Positions 1-7,502 of a stretch of 12,854 bases of DNA are shown one piece after another. This DNA comes from CAZGQY01 sp964528035. Lineage in GTDB: Bacteria; Pseudomonadota; Gammaproteobacteria; Methylococcales; UBA1147. The notes under the pieces were generated by a model, which searched no databases, was not told where the DNA came from, and saw nothing but the letters and a program-made list of their open reading frames with translations. Position 1 is the stretch's first letter; each line of letters begins with the position of its first letter. The stretch spans positions 1 through 12,854 of the forward strand of contig CAZGQY010000122.1 of the NCBI GenBank assembly GCA_964528035.1, written 5' to 3'. Made by a program: the position numbers and the translations under genes.

Positions 1-54
1 ATGTATTTACGGCGTCTTCCGGAACAGATCACCCATAGAGGGGCGAGCAGTTAC
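1..54 (+). repeat. Partial copy 1 of the 125-nt palindromic repeat (right end)
   Basis: These 54 nt are identical, base for base, to the last 54 nt of the complete copy at 5027-5151. They contain the right inverted arm (CAGATCACCCATAGAGG, 24-44 region) and the terminal GCAGTTAC. The rest of the element presumably lies upstream of the window. It sits about 170 nt before cyoA, in the same orientation as copy 2. It resembles a MITE or REP-like element: no coding capacity, inverted ends, several copies. Family name not known to me. Confidence 0.85.
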
Positions 55-92
55 TGTTTATTTAAAGTAATTTTGTAGCATGCCATACCGCT

Positions 93-119
93 TTGCGTTG
101 CAAAAACCGATACTATAAA
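93..119 (+). promoter_or_regulatory. Possible sigma-70 promoter for the cyo operon (weak)
   Basis: The 167 nt between repeat copy 1 and cyoA is AT-rich and has no gene, so the operon promoter should lie here. The best pair I see is TTGCGT (93-98) and TATAAA (114-119), but the 15 nt spacer is shorter than ideal. I see no clear binding palindrome for an oxygen or redox regulator such as FNR/ANR. The exact start of transcription is therefore uncertain. Confidence 0.25.
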
Positions 120-221
120 ACCATTAAGGTTGAAACTGTCGGATAGTCTGAACAATTTTGGCATAAGGTAAAAATTCGAATAGAAAGATTTAAGGCTATA
201 GAGTCCGAGGACAAAATAAAA

Positions 222-1184
222 ATGGGGAGAAAGCAGATACCGACGAAAAGTTGGCTTGTCACCAGTTGGCTATTATTGGTTAGCGCATTTACTTTGTCTG
301 GATGCGACTGGGTCGTTATGAACCCATCTGGCTACATCGCAAAACAAGAGGCCTTCCTGATCAATATTTCTACTTTACTCATGTTGATCATAATTGTGCC
401 AGTGATCCTTCTGACCATCCTTTACGCCTGGAAATACCGAGCGTCGAACACCAAAGCCGAATATGACCCTGACTGGCACCATTCAGCCACGCTTGAAACC
501 ATAATCTGGACAGCTCCGTTAGCCATTATTCTCGCGTTAAGTGGGCTCACTTACGTTGCCACACATCGGCTGGACCCTTATATGCCGATTACCCGTATCA
601 GCGCGGACAAACCCCTTCCTGAAAATACTAAAACCCTCGTTATCGAAGCTGTGGCACTGGACTGGAAATGGTTATTCCTATATCCCGAGCAGGGTGTAGC
701 GACCATCAATGAAATCGCGGCCCCGGTTGATCGGCCGATCCAATTCAAGATTACCTCTGGCTCGGTGATGAACTCACTCTATATTCCCGCGTTAGCGGGG
801 CAAATTTACGCGATGTCGGGCATGGAAACAAAACTACACGCAGTAATAAACGAAACAGGTGTATTTGATGGTTTTTCGGGTAACTACAGTGGTCACGGTT
901 TTTCGCAGATGCGCTTCAAATTTCACGCTGTCGATGAGATAGGGTTTGATGCATGGATTGAGAAAGTACGTTCTTCGAAGCAGGGGCAGCTTGGCAGTCA
1001 ATCCTATATGGAACTGGAAAAGCAGACTATAGGCCATCCCGTTGTCTATTATGGCGACGTAGAAAAAAGTCTTTATCATAATATCCTGAATAGGTGCGTT
1101 AGGCCTGGGGCTACCTGCATGGACGAACTCAGGTATCAGGATGTACATGGGCCTCATAAATTAGCTAAGCACGAGGGGAAGTAA
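222..1184 (+). CDS. cyoA: Cytochrome bo3-type ubiquinol oxidase subunit II (CyoA)
   Basis: Subunit II of the proton-pumping quinol oxidase in the cytoplasmic membrane, with a large periplasmic domain. The 320-residue protein begins with a lipoprotein signal whose lipobox is LSGC, so Cys28 is the likely lipidated residue. Two membrane segments follow at about 48-70 and 91-112, joined by the AWKYRAS stretch typical of CyoA, then a COX2-like cupredoxin domain. The CxxxC copper-A motif of cytochrome c oxidases is absent, as expected for a quinol oxidase. The segment MSGMETKLHAVINE and the following GNYSGHGFS match the family closely. The ATG is preceded by GAGGA about 12 nt upstream. It is first in the operon, 6 nt before cyoB. 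Length and domain order are normal for the family. Confidence 0.96.
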   Translation: MGRKQIPTKSWLVTSWLLLVSAFTLSGCDWVVMNPSGYIAKQEAFLINISTLLMLIIIVPVILLTILYAWKYRASNTKAEYDPDWHHSATLETIIWTAPLAIILALSGLTYVATHRLDPYMPITRISADKPLPENTKTLVIEAVALDWKWLFLYPEQGVATINEIAAPVDRPIQFKITSGSVMNSLYIPALAGQIYAMSGMETKLHAVINETGVFDGFSGNYSGHGFSQMRFKFHAVDEIGFDAWIEKVRSSKQGQLGSQSYMELEKQTIGHPVVYYGDVEKSLYHNILNRCVRPGATCMDELRYQDVHGPHKLAKHEGK

Positions 1185-1190
1185 ACGAAT

Positions 1191-3224
1191 ATGTCTAAGG
1201 ATTACGCAGCAATTTATGCCGATGATCGATGGTCTCCGGTATTCGGAAAACTTTCCTGGGACGTCATTCCATATTATGAACCGCTACTGGTGATGACCTT
1301 CCTCGGGGTTGTCATCTCTGGCGGCGCGGTTTTGGGCTGGGTCACCTACAAAAAACTTTGGGGTTATCTGTGGGCAGAATGGTTTACCAGCATAGACCAC
1401 AAGAAAATCGGCATTATGTACATAATCCTGGCTCTGATCATGCTGGTTCGAGGCTTCACTGATGCCTTGCTGATGCGGGCGCATCAATCCATGGCTTCAA
1501 GCGGGGCAGAGGGTTTTCTTGACGCGCATCACTACGACCAGATATTTACCGCACATGGCATGATTATGATCTTTTTTGTTGCCATGCCGTTTGTGACCGG
1601 TTTCATGAATTTTGTGATGCCGCTGCAAATCGGCGCGCGCGATGTTGCCTTCCCATTCCTGAACAACTTTAGTCTGTGGATGACCATCGGTGGCGCCATA
1701 TTGGTCAATATCTCCCTGTTTATCGGTGAATTCGGCCAGACAGGCTGGCTCGCCTATCCACCACTTTCGGGGATCAATTTTAGCCCTAGTGTGGGCGTCG
1801 ATTACTATATATGGGCATTACAGATCGCGGGAATTGGCACCACCCTGTCCGGTATTAACCTGCTGGTGACCATTATTAAGATGCGTGCACCCGGCATGAC
1901 TTATATGAAAATGCCTGTGTTTACCTGGACCGCCCTGGCGACCAATGTTCTGATCATCGCGTCATTCCCGGTATTGACCGCAGTGCTCGCGTTGTTAAGT
2001 CTTGATCGTTTTCTCGATATGCATTTTTTCACTAACGATCTTGGTGGTAACGCCATGATGTATATAAACTTAATCTGGATCTGGGGCCATCCAGAGGTAT
2101 ATATCCTAATCCTGCCTGTATTTGGCATCTTTTCTGAAGTGGTTGCAACCTATTGTCGTAAACAGATATTTGGATATGACTCAATGGTGTACGCAATCGT
2201 GGTGATCACGATTCTTTCTTATATTGTCTGGCTGCATCATTTTTTTACTATGGGATCGGGTGCCAGCGTCAACTCCTTTTTTGCTATAACGACCATGATA
2301 ATCTCGATCCCGACCGGGGCTAAAGTATTTAACTGGTTATTCACCATGTACAAAGGCCGTATCACTTACGACCTGCCGATGATGTGGACGGTTGCCTTTA
2401 TTATTACTTTCGTAATTGGCGGTCTAACCGGCGTGCTATTGGCGGTACCACCAGCAGATTTTGTGTTACATAACAGCCTGTTTCTGGTTGCACATTTTCA
2501 CAATGTCATTATTGGTGGGGTTGTGTTTGGCGTTTTCGCCGGTTTTTATTACTGGTTTCCCAAAGCCTTTGGATATTGCCTGGAACCCTTTTGGGGCAAG
2601 GTCTCTTTCTGGTCCTGGGTGATCGGTTTTTACCTGGCCTTCATGCCACTCTATGTCCTCGGCCTGATGGGTGTCACACGGCGACTGAGCCAGTTTCCGG
2701 ATACTTCACTCAGCCTCTATTTCAATATTGCCACGGTCGGTGCTGTCCTCATCGCGGCCGGTATCGCTGCATTTTTAGTACAATTAGTTGTGAGTTACAT
2801 GAAGCGTGACGAATTACGTGACGAAAGTGGTGATCCCTGGGGTGGTGACGGACGTACGCTGGAATGGTCAACCTCATCGCCACCGCCGAAATATAACTTT
2901 GCGTTTACGCCCATGGTTCACAAATTTGATGCCTGGTGGGACATGAAACAGCGCGGTCACCTGCGCCCCGTTGATGGCTTTAACTCGATCCACATGCCGA
3001 AAAACACCGGTTCCGGATTTATTCTCGCGATGCTTTGCACGCTGATGGGTTTTGCTTTGATCTGGCAGATATGGTGGCTCGCAGCGATATCCTTCATTAG
3101 CACAATCTCTGGCGCGATTATTCATTCTTTTAACTACGACCGGGAGTACACCATTCCTGTCGAAGAAGTCGAAACTGTCGAGGCTCGACGCAGCCAGCAA
3201 CTGGCTAAGGGGGGTACGGCATGA
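1191..3224 (+). CDS. cyoB: Cytochrome bo3-type ubiquinol oxidase subunit I (CyoB)
   Basis: Catalytic subunit of the quinol oxidase: oxidises quinol, reduces O2 to water at a heme-copper centre and pumps protons. It has 677 residues, close to E. coli CyoB with an offset of 16. Low-spin heme ligands are His122 and His437; the high-spin heme ligand is His435. CuB ligands are His300 (in WGHPEVY), His349 and His350, with the cross-linked Tyr304. Proton-path residues Asp151, Glu302 and Lys378 are present. The quinol-site residues known from E. coli (Arg71, Asp75, His98, Gln101) are kept as Arg87, Asp91, His114 and Gln117, so this is a quinol and not a cytochrome c oxidase. A strong ribosome site (GAGGGGAAG) precedes the ATG. 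Its stop overlaps the cyoC start (ATGA). Whether the high-spin heme is o or a cannot be read from the protein. Confidence 0.97.
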   Translation: MSKDYAAIYADDRWSPVFGKLSWDVIPYYEPLLVMTFLGVVISGGAVLGWVTYKKLWGYLWAEWFTSIDHKKIGIMYIILALIMLVRGFTDALLMRAHQSMASSGAEGFLDAHHYDQIFTAHGMIMIFFVAMPFVTGFMNFVMPLQIGARDVAFPFLNNFSLWMTIGGAILVNISLFIGEFGQTGWLAYPPLSGINFSPSVGVDYYIWALQIAGIGTTLSGINLLVTIIKMRAPGMTYMKMPVFTWTALATNVLIIASFPVLTAVLALLSLDRFLDMHFFTNDLGGNAMMYINLIWIWGHPEVYILILPVFGIFSEVVATYCRKQIFGYDSMVYAIVVITILSYIVWLHHFFTMGSGASVNSFFAITTMIISIPTGAKVFNWLFTMYKGRITYDLPMMWTVAFIITFVIGGLTGVLLAVPPADFVLHNSLFLVAHFHNVIIGGVVFGVFAGFYYWFPKAFGYCLEPFWGKVSFWSWVIGFYLAFMPLYVLGLMGVTRRLSQFPDTSLSLYFNIATVGAVLIAAGIAAFLVQLVVSYMKRDELRDESGDPWGGDGRTLEWSTSSPPPKYNFAFTPMVHKFDAWWDMKQRGHLRPVDGFNSIHMPKNTGSGFILAMLCTLMGFALIWQIWWLAAISFISTISGAIIHSFNYDREYTIPVEEVETVEARRSQQLAKGGTA

Positions 3225-3850
3225 GTGGTGACAATATAATTGCTGACCCGAGCCAGGACGCACCCGTTTTTTACCTGCAGGAAGAGCCGCATCATCAACC
3301 CGGCACGCTGCTGGGGTTCTGGATCTACCTGATGAGCGATTGCCTGATCTTCGCAATGTTGTTTGCCACCCGCGCGGTGGTGGGTTCCAATTTCTCGGGT
3401 TCACCATTACCAAAAGATGTTTTCGATATAAAGTTAATTCTGATTTCCACCTTTTGCCTGTTGTTTTCCTCGATTACTTACGGTTTTGCAGTATTGCAAA
3501 TGCAGCAGAACAAGCTCGATGGCACGCTGTTATGGTTAACGATCACCGGGCTGCTGGGGGCCGCGTTTGTCGGCATCGAATTATACGAATTCTCACACTT
3601 GATCCATATTGGAGCCTCACCCCAATCCAGCGCTTCCTGGTCCTCATTCTACGCTCTGGTTGGCACTCACGGTCTGCACGTATTCTTCGGTCTGCTGTGG
3701 ATAATCGTCCTGATCGCACAGGCAAGAATGTATGGCTTAACGGTTGCCAACCAACGCCGCTTGTTTTGTCTGAGTATGTTCTGGCATTTCCTCGATCTGA
3801 TCTGGATTGGTGTGTTTTCGCTGGTATATTTGACTGGAGTTTTGTTATGA
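3221..3850 (+). CDS. cyoC: Cytochrome bo3-type ubiquinol oxidase subunit III (CyoC)
   Basis: Subunit III, a 209-residue integral membrane protein of the heme-copper oxidase subunit III family, thought to stabilise the complex and support sustained turnover. Five hydrophobic segments are visible, starting with the typical GFWIYLMSDCLIFA (32-45). The family landmarks Glu120 (FVGIELYEF) and GTHGLHVFFGLLW (148-160) are intact, and the C-terminus has the expected FWHFLDLIWIGVF. The start overlaps the cyoB stop by 4 nt (ATGA) and a GGGGGG-rich ribosome site lies just upstream in cyoB, so translation is probably coupled. The stop overlaps the cyoD start in the same way. Length is normal. Confidence 0.96.
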   Translation: MSGDNIIADPSQDAPVFYLQEEPHHQPGTLLGFWIYLMSDCLIFAMLFATRAVVGSNFSGSPLPKDVFDIKLILISTFCLLFSSITYGFAVLQMQQNKLDGTLLWLTITGLLGAAFVGIELYEFSHLIHIGASPQSSASWSSFYALVGTHGLHVFFGLLWIIVLIAQARMYGLTVANQRRLFCLSMFWHFLDLIWIGVFSLVYLTGVLL

Positions 3851-4263
3851 ACACTCAACACGATGCAGGACAGCATGTTGAAGGAGCACCGCATGCCAGT
3901 TTACGGGAGTATACGGTCGGCTTCTGGTTGTCAGTAGTGCTCACCATCATCCCTTTTTGGCTGGTTCTCGCTGATGTACTCGCAAGCACCGGTCTGACCA
4001 TTTTTGTTATCATCAGTTTTGGTACCATTCAAATGCTGGTACACATGATTTATTTTCTCCACTTGAACACCAAATCAGAGGGTGGCTGGGTTCTCATTTC
4101 GCTTGCATTCAGTGTTATGCTGGTGGTAATCACGATCGCAGGATCGATATGGATCACATTCCATCTTGATCGCAACATGATGCCGATGATGCCGGAGCCG
4201 CCAGCGCGTTACCCTGATACCATGACGGGTCACACTAATGAACACAACAACCCTGAACGGTAA
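3847..4263 (+). CDS. cyoD: Cytochrome bo3-type ubiquinol oxidase subunit IV (CyoD)
   Basis: Small subunit IV of the quinol oxidase, which assists assembly and CuB binding in E. coli. The 138-residue protein has three membrane segments at about 24-44, 50-71 and 80-105, and the family core FGTIQMLVHMIYFLHL (58-72 region). I chose ATG 3847 because it overlaps the cyoC stop (ATGA), like the cyoB/cyoC joint; the same frame stays open far upstream, inside cyoC, but that part does not look like protein of this family. The C-terminal tail (about 106-138), rich in Met, Pro and His, is longer than in E. coli CyoD (about 109 residues). The last 26 nt overlap the SURF1 gene. Confidence 0.94.
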   Translation: MNTQHDAGQHVEGAPHASLREYTVGFWLSVVLTIIPFWLVLADVLASTGLTIFVIISFGTIQMLVHMIYFLHLNTKSEGGWVLISLAFSVMLVVITIAGSIWITFHLDRNMMPMMPEPPARYPDTMTGHTNEHNNPER

Positions 4264-4999
4264 ATCACCGCAGGCTATTTTCAGATTACAGAAATTTTTG
4301 ATTCTGACTGCGGTTGGACTCTCGATCATGAGCCTGGTACTGCTGGGTAACTGGCAACTCAGACGACTTGACTGGAAGCTCTCGCTCATCGAACGTGTCA
4401 AAAATCGCGCTTACGCCTCGGTGGTCGCGGCACCCACCGCTGCTGTCTGGCCCAGTCTTACCCGGAAAACAGATGAATACCGGCGTGTTTTGGTCCAGGG
4501 GCGATTTTTACACCAGAGAGAAACTCTGGTCTGGGCAATGACTGAACACGGGAACGGCTATTGGGTTTTGACCCCGCTACTGACCCCCGCCGGCGAAACT
4601 GTTCTGATTAACCGTGGTTATGTACCTGTCGCGGCTGCAAATCCCGCACAACGGAAACTCGGCCAGATTAAAGGCGAAATCTCAATCAGTGGTTATCTGC
4701 GCATCAGCGAACCGGGTGGAATACCACTGCGCGACAATGATCCCGCCGCAGATCGCTGGTACTCACGCGATGTCGACGCGATCAAACGAGCCCGGGAACT
4801 AACCAATGTCGCGCCGTACTTTATCGATTCAGATAACACCTCCAACCCAGGCGGATTGCCGATCGGCGGCCTGACCCGTCTCAGCTATCGAAACGCCCAC
4901 TTCGTCTATGCGCTGACCTGGTATGGCCTGGCCCTGTTACTCACCTCGATGACTCTGCGCGTCATTTGGCTGGAGAGCAAAGGGCAGTTAAACCCGTAA
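4238..4999 (+). CDS. SURF1-family oxidase assembly protein
   Basis: A 253-residue SURF1-family membrane protein, known in mitochondria and Paracoccus to help insert heme a into subunit I of heme-copper oxidases. It has the classic layout: an N-terminal membrane helix (about 20-38) running into GNWQLRRLDWK (37-47), a soluble periplasmic domain with GYWVLTPL (107-114) and LINRGYVP (123-130), and a C-terminal helix (about 222-245) with the ALTWYGLA signature. It is the last gene of the cyo operon and starts inside cyoD, overlapping it by 26 nt. Its place here implies service to this quinol oxidase and raises the question of whether the enzyme carries heme a (ba3-like) or heme o. No heme O synthase (cyoE) follows. 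Repeat copy 2 starts 27 nt after the stop. Confidence 0.92.
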   Translation: MNTTTLNGKSPQAIFRLQKFLILTAVGLSIMSLVLLGNWQLRRLDWKLSLIERVKNRAYASVVAAPTAAVWPSLTRKTDEYRRVLVQGRFLHQRETLVWAMTEHGNGYWVLTPLLTPAGETVLINRGYVPVAAANPAQRKLGQIKGEISISGYLRISEPGGIPLRDNDPAADRWYSRDVDAIKRARELTNVAPYFIDSDNTSNPGGLPIGGLTRLSYRNAHFVYALTWYGLALLLTSMTLRVIWLESKGQLNP

Positions 5000-5026
5000 A
5001 AGAACGTAAATACTTGCCACCCTATA

Positions 5027-5151
5027 GAAACAGCCCTCGATGGGGGATCTGTGGAGGAAGTGTATGCGGCAGGGAAGCCGCATCCAAGCCTACAAGGATG
5101 TATTTACGGCGTCTTCCGGAACAGATCACCCATAGAGGGGCGAGCAGTTAC
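5027..5151 (+). repeat. Complete copy 2 of the 125-nt palindromic repeat
   Basis: This element runs from GAAACAGCCC to GCAGTTAC. Its ends carry inverted arms: CCTCGATGGGGGATCTG on the left and CAGATCACCCATAGAGG on the right, 15 of 17 bases complementary. The centre holds a small hairpin, GCGGC-AGGGAA-GCCGC, and then ATCC...GGAT. The copy at 12050-12174 is the same length and differs at about 11 of 125 positions (counted by eye). It lies 27 nt past the SURF1 stop, so its hairpins may also end or stabilise the cyo transcript (inference). No ORF of interest is inside. Probably a MITE or REP-like family. Confidence 0.9.
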
Positions 5152-5321
5152 AAAAGAACTTTTATTAGTCAGAGAATTTCTTGATTTGGATGCAAACCAA
5201 ACCGGTCAGTAATTTCTGTTAACTCCAATGCACAGCACAAGTGATTATCCTCATCTCTCTGGAAGATTCCAACAATGGAAGCTGACACGTGTTAAAACAA
5301 GAACAATCTCATTATCCTCCT
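5152..5321. other. Intergenic stretch with no recognised feature
   Basis: Between repeat copy 2 and the end of the methyltransferase gene I see no gene, RNA or clear terminator. The full gap between genes is 5000-5321, of which the repeat fills 125 nt. The neighbouring genes converge here. Confidence 0.6.
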
Positions 5322-5987
5322 TTACAATTCCCCAAACACGATAAAATGACGATCACTGATTTGCTTACACTGTAAATGCCCAAGACCCTCATGACGAAGC
5401 TGTGCCTTTACTTCATCAAGGCTAAACGCTGCCAATAAAGAATTATAAAAATCCCGCTGTAAAATTTGTTTTTCATTGGCCGCATAAGTTTCAACAAACA
5501 GGCGTGCCTGTTGCACTGAATCCGGTCGCAATAAATCCATTACAAAAACCATTGCTCCCTTCGCAGCGTAACGTTTAATAGTTTTCCATAACACGCCCGG
5601 ATCTGGCAAATGATGCAGCAGGCTGTTACTGATCAGAATATCGTAATCGGATTGCTTCAATTCAACATCAGGTAAAAAGCCCAGAGTAAACTCCAACCGA
5701 CCGTTCAAGGACGAATCAGCATTAAGTCGCTGCCTGGCATAATGGACCATATTTTCCGCCCCATCCACACCCTCCACCGTACACACTGGACATGCCATCG
5801 CAAAACGAAAGCTAATATCACCCGGTCCACAACCCAGATCTAATACAGATCCGGCGACTGTTCGCGATGCGAAGCAATCCTTAAACAACTGAATGAAATG
5901 GCTATGTGGCTCGTCAAAATCGGCTCCCGCATAAGCGGCAACCTGATCCTCGTCCTCCATTAGCTCGGGCTCAAGTATCCTGCGCAT
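5322..5987 (-). CDS. Class I SAM-dependent methyltransferase, substrate unknown
   Basis: A 221-residue soluble methyltransferase. Motif I is VLDLGCGPGD (48-57), followed by the acidic loop VEGVDG with Asp75 that would bind the SAM ribose, and a motif IV-like stretch DYDILISNSLLHHLPDP (114-130), as in the UbiE/Methyltransf_11 and 25 group. I chose ATG 5987 rather than the upstream in-frame start at 6044: GGGAG sits 7 nt before it, and the family-like sequence begins near here. The gene overlaps the end of the MEKHLA gene by 17 nt, so the two are probably made together. Nothing in the sequence names the substrate; no zinc or RNA-binding domain is attached. The C-terminal part (about 150-221) is not familiar to me. 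Confidence 0.85.
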   Translation of the reverse strand: MRRILEPELMEDEDQVAAYAGADFDEPHSHFIQLFKDCFASRTVAGSVLDLGCGPGDISFRFAMACPVCTVEGVDGAENMVHYARQRLNADSSLNGRLEFTLGFLPDVELKQSDYDILISNSLLHHLPDPGVLWKTIKRYAAKGAMVFVMDLLRPDSVQQARLFVETYAANEKQILQRDFYNSLLAAFSLDEVKAQLRHEGLGHLQCKQISDRHFIVFGEL

Positions 5988-6459
5988 CGATAAACTCCCA
6001 ATTCTTAAACATCGCAGCCTGCCCGTAATAGTGCTGATTATCAATTAGATTCCAGACAATTGCGTCGCTGATCGCAAAACGTTCACCTTTACTGGATATT
6101 CTGACACCGTGATAATCTGAGATAAATCCTCGGGCTGTAACCTCGGCTAACAAATTTGCTCGCTCTGATCGATCACCCTGCTCTGCGGAAAACCGAGACT
6201 GCAGCGAAGTAAATAGGCTCCAATTCATTCGAAACAACCTTTGCGCGGTACGATTCGCATAATTAAACACCGGATCATCATCCGTATTATGAGAAACCAG
6301 TGCAAAGGGTGAAAAATAAATTTGTTTCGCAGCCAAAACTGGATCAGACTGTAAACCAATCAAATCTTGTCCAGTCCAACGAGTCAAAGAGCTTCGCATT
6401 ATCGAAACGTGTTCCAACAAAAAACAATTTGCATCGCTGGGTTCCGTTAGTAAAGACAT
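5971..6459 (-). CDS. MEKHLA-domain (PAS-related) protein
   Basis: A 162-residue protein that is almost entirely a MEKHLA domain, a PAS-like fold also found at the end of plant HD-ZIP III proteins and as stand-alone proteins in bacteria. Recognisable pieces are FALVSHN (52-58), PVFNYANRTAQRLF (63-76), SRFSAE (88-93), GVRISSKGERF (118-128) and AIVWNL (133-138). No membrane segment or DNA-binding domain is seen; a sensor or ligand-binding role is likely but unproven. I prefer ATG 6459, with AGGA 11 nt upstream; a TTG at 6495 in the same frame would add 12 residues. It is the first gene of a two-gene unit with the methyltransferase and is divergent from the cytochrome P460 gene, with a short AT-rich region between. 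Confidence 0.82.
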   Translation of the reverse strand: MSLLTEPSDANCFLLEHVSIMRSSLTRWTGQDLIGLQSDPVLAAKQIYFSPFALVSHNTDDDPVFNYANRTAQRLFRMNWSLFTSLQSRFSAEQGDRSERANLLAEVTARGFISDYHGVRISSKGERFAISDAIVWNLIDNQHYYGQAAMFKNWEFIDAQDT

Positions 6460-6576
6460 AGCATCATTGATCCTGGTAATAGATAATATGCGCAAACAGG
6501 CAAATTTCCATAGTTTTTATTCATTACATAAATAAACTATTAGACGATCCAATTATCGATACCAAAGGAAATAAAC

Positions 6577-7077
6577 ATGGCACAACGTAGCACACTAATC
6601 ATTCTGACATTTTTTGCACTCGTTTGTACCGGAAATTCATATGCAGAGGACAGCAAACCGCTAAAGGCCAACGGGATTAGCATTCCGAAAGGCTATAAAA
6701 ACTGGAAATTAATCGCTGTATCACACCGCAATGACAAACAATCCTTGCGTGCCATTCTGGGCAATCAACGTGCACACAAAGCCACGAAAAAAGACAGCCT
6801 AAAGACCTGGCCGGAAGGATCGATTCTGGCAAAACTGGTATGGAATGATCGCACTCACAAGCAATGGTCTTCAGCAGTCGTTCCCGGTTCTTTATCACAT
6901 GTAGAATTCATGGTAAAAGATAGTAGGAAGTACCCTGACACAGGAGGATGGGGATTTGCACGCTGGATCGGTATGGAACTTAAACCATACGACGATGATG
7001 GGTCTGAGTGTTTTGCCTGTCACACCAAAGTAAAGGAAAATGATTTTGTTTTTACCCAGGCCGCGCAATTACCCTAA
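6577..7077 (+). CDS. Cytochrome P460-family protein, exported, one c-type heme
   Basis: A 166-residue protein with a Sec signal peptide (hydrophobic core about 6-18, likely cleavage after SYA at residue 23). The mature part has the P460 pattern: KTWPEGSILAK in the middle, then VEFMVKDSRKYPDTGGWGFARW, then a single heme c site near the end, Cys145-x-x-Cys148-His149. Members of this family are periplasmic; the best-known one oxidises hydroxylamine with a lysine-crosslinked heme, but many relatives are uncharacterised. I cannot tell from the sequence whether the crosslink exists, so an enzyme role is not assigned. Start ATG 6577 has AAAGGA 7 nt upstream. No other nitrogen-metabolism gene is nearby. 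The DUF2845 gene follows 116 nt later on the same strand. Confidence 0.86.
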   Translation: MAQRSTLIILTFFALVCTGNSYAEDSKPLKANGISIPKGYKNWKLIAVSHRNDKQSLRAILGNQRAHKATKKDSLKTWPEGSILAKLVWNDRTHKQWSSAVVPGSLSHVEFMVKDSRKYPDTGGWGFARWIGMELKPYDDDGSECFACHTKVKENDFVFTQAAQLP

Positions 7078-7193
7078 ACCGTCAGATGGCAGCAATTACA
7101 AAATCTACAGTGGCTAAATTTTAACCTTACAGTCAACATCTAAACCAGATGGCTAATTTGAGAGTACACAACCTCCCAGATAAGGAAAACACA

Positions 7194-7502
7194 ATGAAAC
7201 CGACCTCCCGAACAGTATTATTTACTTTAGTTATTCTATTGTTTTCCGGTCAGGTTAACGCATTACGTTGTGGAAATTCTTTGGTAGGTATCGGTGACAG
7301 AAAACACGAGGTCATACGTCTATGCGGGGATCCCACCTACACCGACTCTTACGACCGTCCATTAAACGGCAATAGCTACAACAGTGGTTTTCTACATATG
7401 GATGTGTGGACTTATAATTTTGGAAAAAGCCGGTTCATACAGGAGTTAGTCTTCGAAAATGGAATTCTGCGTTATATTAACCAGCTTGGATATGGGTACT
7501 AA
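7194..7502 (+). CDS. Small exported DUF2845-family protein
   Basis: A 102-residue protein of unknown function. A signal peptide is clear (hydrophobic 8-18, likely cleavage after VNA at residue 23). The mature protein of about 79 residues has CGNSLVGIGDRKHEVIRLCGDP (26-47) with two cysteines, Cys26 and Cys44, that could form a disulfide. This CGN-G-D-EV-CG-P pattern is that of DUF2845 and is common in Gammaproteobacteria. Start ATG 7194 is chosen over the upstream frame start at 7149 because TAAGGA lies 8 nt before it and the signal peptide begins there. Its stop codon overlaps the first bases of the double-hairpin element at 7500-7823. Confidence 0.8.
   Translation: MKPTSRTVLFTLVILLFSGQVNALRCGNSLVGIGDRKHEVIRLCGDPTYTDSYDRPLNGNSYNSGFLHMDVWTYNFGKSRFIQELVFENGILRYINQLGYGY

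Noticed and set aside
2874..3413. 179-residue minus-strand ORF across cyoB/cyoC
   Set aside because: Rich in Arg, Pro and Ser and antisense to well-conserved CyoB/CyoC sequence; an out-of-frame shadow.
3340..3846. Long in-frame extension upstream of cyoD, giving a 307-residue reading
   Set aside because: It lies wholly inside cyoC in another frame, is unlike any CyoD sequence, and the ATG at 3847 has the same ATGA overlap as the neighbouring genes.
4966..5184. 72-residue plus-strand ORF across repeat copy 2
   Set aside because: Most of its sequence is the palindromic repeat read through; the same happens in a minus-strand ORF over copy 3.
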